From Flavobacteriales bacterium (GTDB taxonomy: Bacteria; Bacteroidota; Bacteroidia; Flavobacteriales_F; PHOS-HE28): 64,000 nucleotides of DNA. Position numbers and translations under genes: made by a program. The stretch spans positions 73,756 to 137,755 of the forward strand of contig JADJOG010000050.1 of assembly GCA_016713865.1 (NCBI GenBank), read 5' to 3'. The notes below the pieces were generated by a model. That model did no database searches. It was given only the letters and a program-made list of their open reading frames with translations, and was not told the origin of the DNA. Below are positions 62,271-64,000 of this stretch, piece by piece; position 1 is the stretch's first letter, and each line of letters starts with the position of its first letter.

Positions 62271-64000
62271 ATGTCCACCATCAGCCCACAACGCATACAG
62301 GCATTCATCACCGAATGGGAAGTGAGCGGCGGTGCCGAGCGCGGCAATGCGCACTCTTTCATCAACGAGTTGTGCGACATCCTCGAAGTGCCCCGGCCGG
62401 ACAAGAGCGTACCGGACAATTCACAGAACGCCTACGTCTTCGAGAAGACCATCCCGCACCCGAGGGCAGCAAGAATTTCATCGACCTGTACAAACGCGGC
62501 TGTTTCGTGTTGGAATGAAGCAGGTGCCGATGCCGTAGGGGTCGGCCATGGTCGACCTGACGGCAACGCGCCCGTTTCCGCAGAAGGCGAACAGCGCCTG
62601 AAGCAGCGCAAGACCGGCCACGGCATTCGCGGCACACCCGCTTGACAGCCGCCATGCTGAAAGCCCACGCGCAGGCCAGCACCTACGTGCGCCGCTTACC
62701 GAAGGAAGAAGTGCCCGATGGCCGACCGCCCTTCGTGGTGGTGGTGGATGTGGGCTATAGCATCGAGCTCTTCAGTGAGTTCACGCGCAGCGGTGGCGAA
62801 TACCTGGCCTTTCCGGATCCGGCCACATCGCGCATCTACCTCAAGGACCTGCTGCGGCCGGAGATCCGCGAGCGCCTGCGCGCCGTGTGGACCGACCCCA
62901 TGGGCTTGGACCCCAGCCGACGCTCGGCGAAGGTCACACGCGAGATCGCCAAGCGACTAGCGCAACCCGCACTAAGCTCCGAAGGAAACCCCGGTTCGGG
63001 GACCGGGGTGACGTACCCGCCCGGAAGAAGTGAGAGCCGTCATGCGCTGCTTCTTCACCATGTTCGAGGACGTGGACCTGCTGCCCATGGCCAGCTTCAC
63101 GCAATTGCTCGGCGACCTGAAGAAGAAGCCAGAGACCTTCGTGCCGATGCTCGAGAACCTCTGGAGCACCATGAACACAGGCGGCTTCAGCACCATCGTG
63201 CGCGAGAAGTTGTTGCGCTTCAACGGTGGGCTCTTCGCGAAGGCCACCGCGCTACCCCTGAATGCAGACCAAACATCCAATTGCTCGTGGGGCAGTCACA
63301 GCACGCGATTGGTGCATGGAGCGCCCGCCATCTTCGGTACTGGCTGCCGGAGCGCGCCTTGACCCCACCGCCGAGCGCCGCGAAGCTGGGCGCGCACTAC
63401 ACGCCGCAACGCGAAGAAGGCCGTGAAGGAAGTGGAAACATTCCTGCACAAGCTGGCCACCCTGCGCATCCTCGATCCCGCATGCGGCAGTGGCAACTTC
63501 CTGTACGTAACGCTGGAGCTGCTGAAACGCCTGGAAGCGGAAGTGCTGGACACACTGCACAGCTTCGGTGCCACCAGCAAGTTGGAACTGGAGGGCGTGA
63601 TGTGACGCCTTGAACTTCTTCGGCATCGAGTGAACCCAGCGCGCGGCGGACATCGCGGAGCAGGTGCTGTGCATCGGCTTCGTAATGGTGCACTTGCGCA
63701 CGCACGGCAACTTGCACCTTGCGCGAAACCCATCATCAAGGACTCCGCACAACATCCAGAAGCGCGATGCGGTGCTGGAATGGGGACAGCGTGGAACCGC
63801 TGCTCGATGCCGATGGCAAACCCGTGACCTGCTTGGATGGCCGCACCACCAAGCCGCACCCTGTTACCGGCGAAGAAGCGCCTGACCCGAGGCGCGCGTG
63901 CAAGCCTACAAATACCATGCCAACCCGCGCCTGGCCACTTGGCCTAAGGTTGATTATATCGTGGGCAATCCGCCGTTCATTGGGAACAAGTGGATGCGCC
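62271..64000 (+). pseudogene. MmeI-like class I SAM-dependent DNA methyltransferase/nuclease, frameshifted, 3' end outside window
   Basis: A fused restriction-modification type enzyme. The N-terminus (SPQRIQAFITEWEVSGGAER, SFINELCDILEVPRPD) is that of MmeI-like proteins. It is followed by FIDLYKRGCFVLE and MKQ in adjacent frames, giving a D-x9-E-x-K nuclease-like motif. A helical spacer follows (VVVDVGYSIELFSEFTRSGG, SRRSAKVTREIAKRL, MNTGGF, LLRFNGGLFA, LGAHYTP). The methyltransferase has motif I in ILDPACGSGNFLYVTLE and motif IV in YIVGNPPFIGNKWMR, where the window ends. Motif IV NPPF indicates N6-adenine methylation. At least seven frame changes occur (about 62455, 62518, 63005, 63270, 63415, 63600, 63740). 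Confidence 0.8.

Overview
The window looks like a piece of a GC-rich Bacteroidota genome, most likely an uncultured member of the Flavobacteriales. The evidence is protein families: a gliding-motility/type IX secretion (T9SS) type B C-terminal domain, T9SS type A sorting tails, DUF3078, DUF3996, SiaC (DUF1987), DUF6787, PA0069-type radical SAM and Haem_bd proteins, plus Bacteroidota-like -7 promoter elements (TAnnTTYG) just upstream of many start codons. The lineage is inferred; no rRNA is present. The only tRNA seen is tRNA-Val(GAC).

Layout. 0-7.1 kb: end of a class III adenylate cyclase, a papain-like peptidase, a serine beta-lactamase-like lipoprotein, a membrane DnaJ protein and a large PKD/Ig-repeat T9SS cargo. 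7.4-9.1 kb: a damaged stretch with remnants of a Wzz chain-length regulator and an O-antigen ligase, ending in a poly-G tract that is probably an assembly fault. 9.1-17 kb: smpB, a GT39-like glycosyltransferase, DUF3078 barrel, sigma factor/small protein/MscS operon, tRNA-Val, fatty acid hydroxylase, S1/P1-type nuclease or phospholipase, comB. 17-26 kb: gcvT, a glycosyltransferase, a CapD-like sugar epimerase, the mnmH-selD selenouridine pair, a universal stress protein overlapping a sugar dehydrogenase. 26-37.5 kb: a nested inverted-repeat element between two convergent genes, a PAP2 phosphatase, then two giant tandem paralogues (sugar-dehydrogenase propeller + PKD + PA14 + calcium-loop-like tail), then a radical SAM protein. 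37.5-49 kb: PD40 propeller, orphan Vsr endonuclease and a stress/regulation neighbourhood (two SiaC paralogues, Hsp20, DUF1883, tandem UspA, coiled-coil lipoprotein, two secreted proteins sharing a C-terminal domain). 49-60 kb: T9SS cargoes, a nitroreductase, an outer-membrane barrel, a second papain-like peptidase and a NarL regulator/kinase/NarL regulator cluster. 60-64 kb: a 3' fragment of rimO, an FN3 protein, a membrane protein and the front of an MmeI-like restriction-modification enzyme cut by the window edge.

Many genes, above all right of 49 kb, are broken by one- or two-base shifts while the protein reading continues cleanly in another frame. This is the signature of residual long-read errors more than of biological decay, so I give whole-gene spans and mark them as frameshifted. 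Coordinates of those genes are reliable to a few bases at the ends, but the exact indel sites are approximate.
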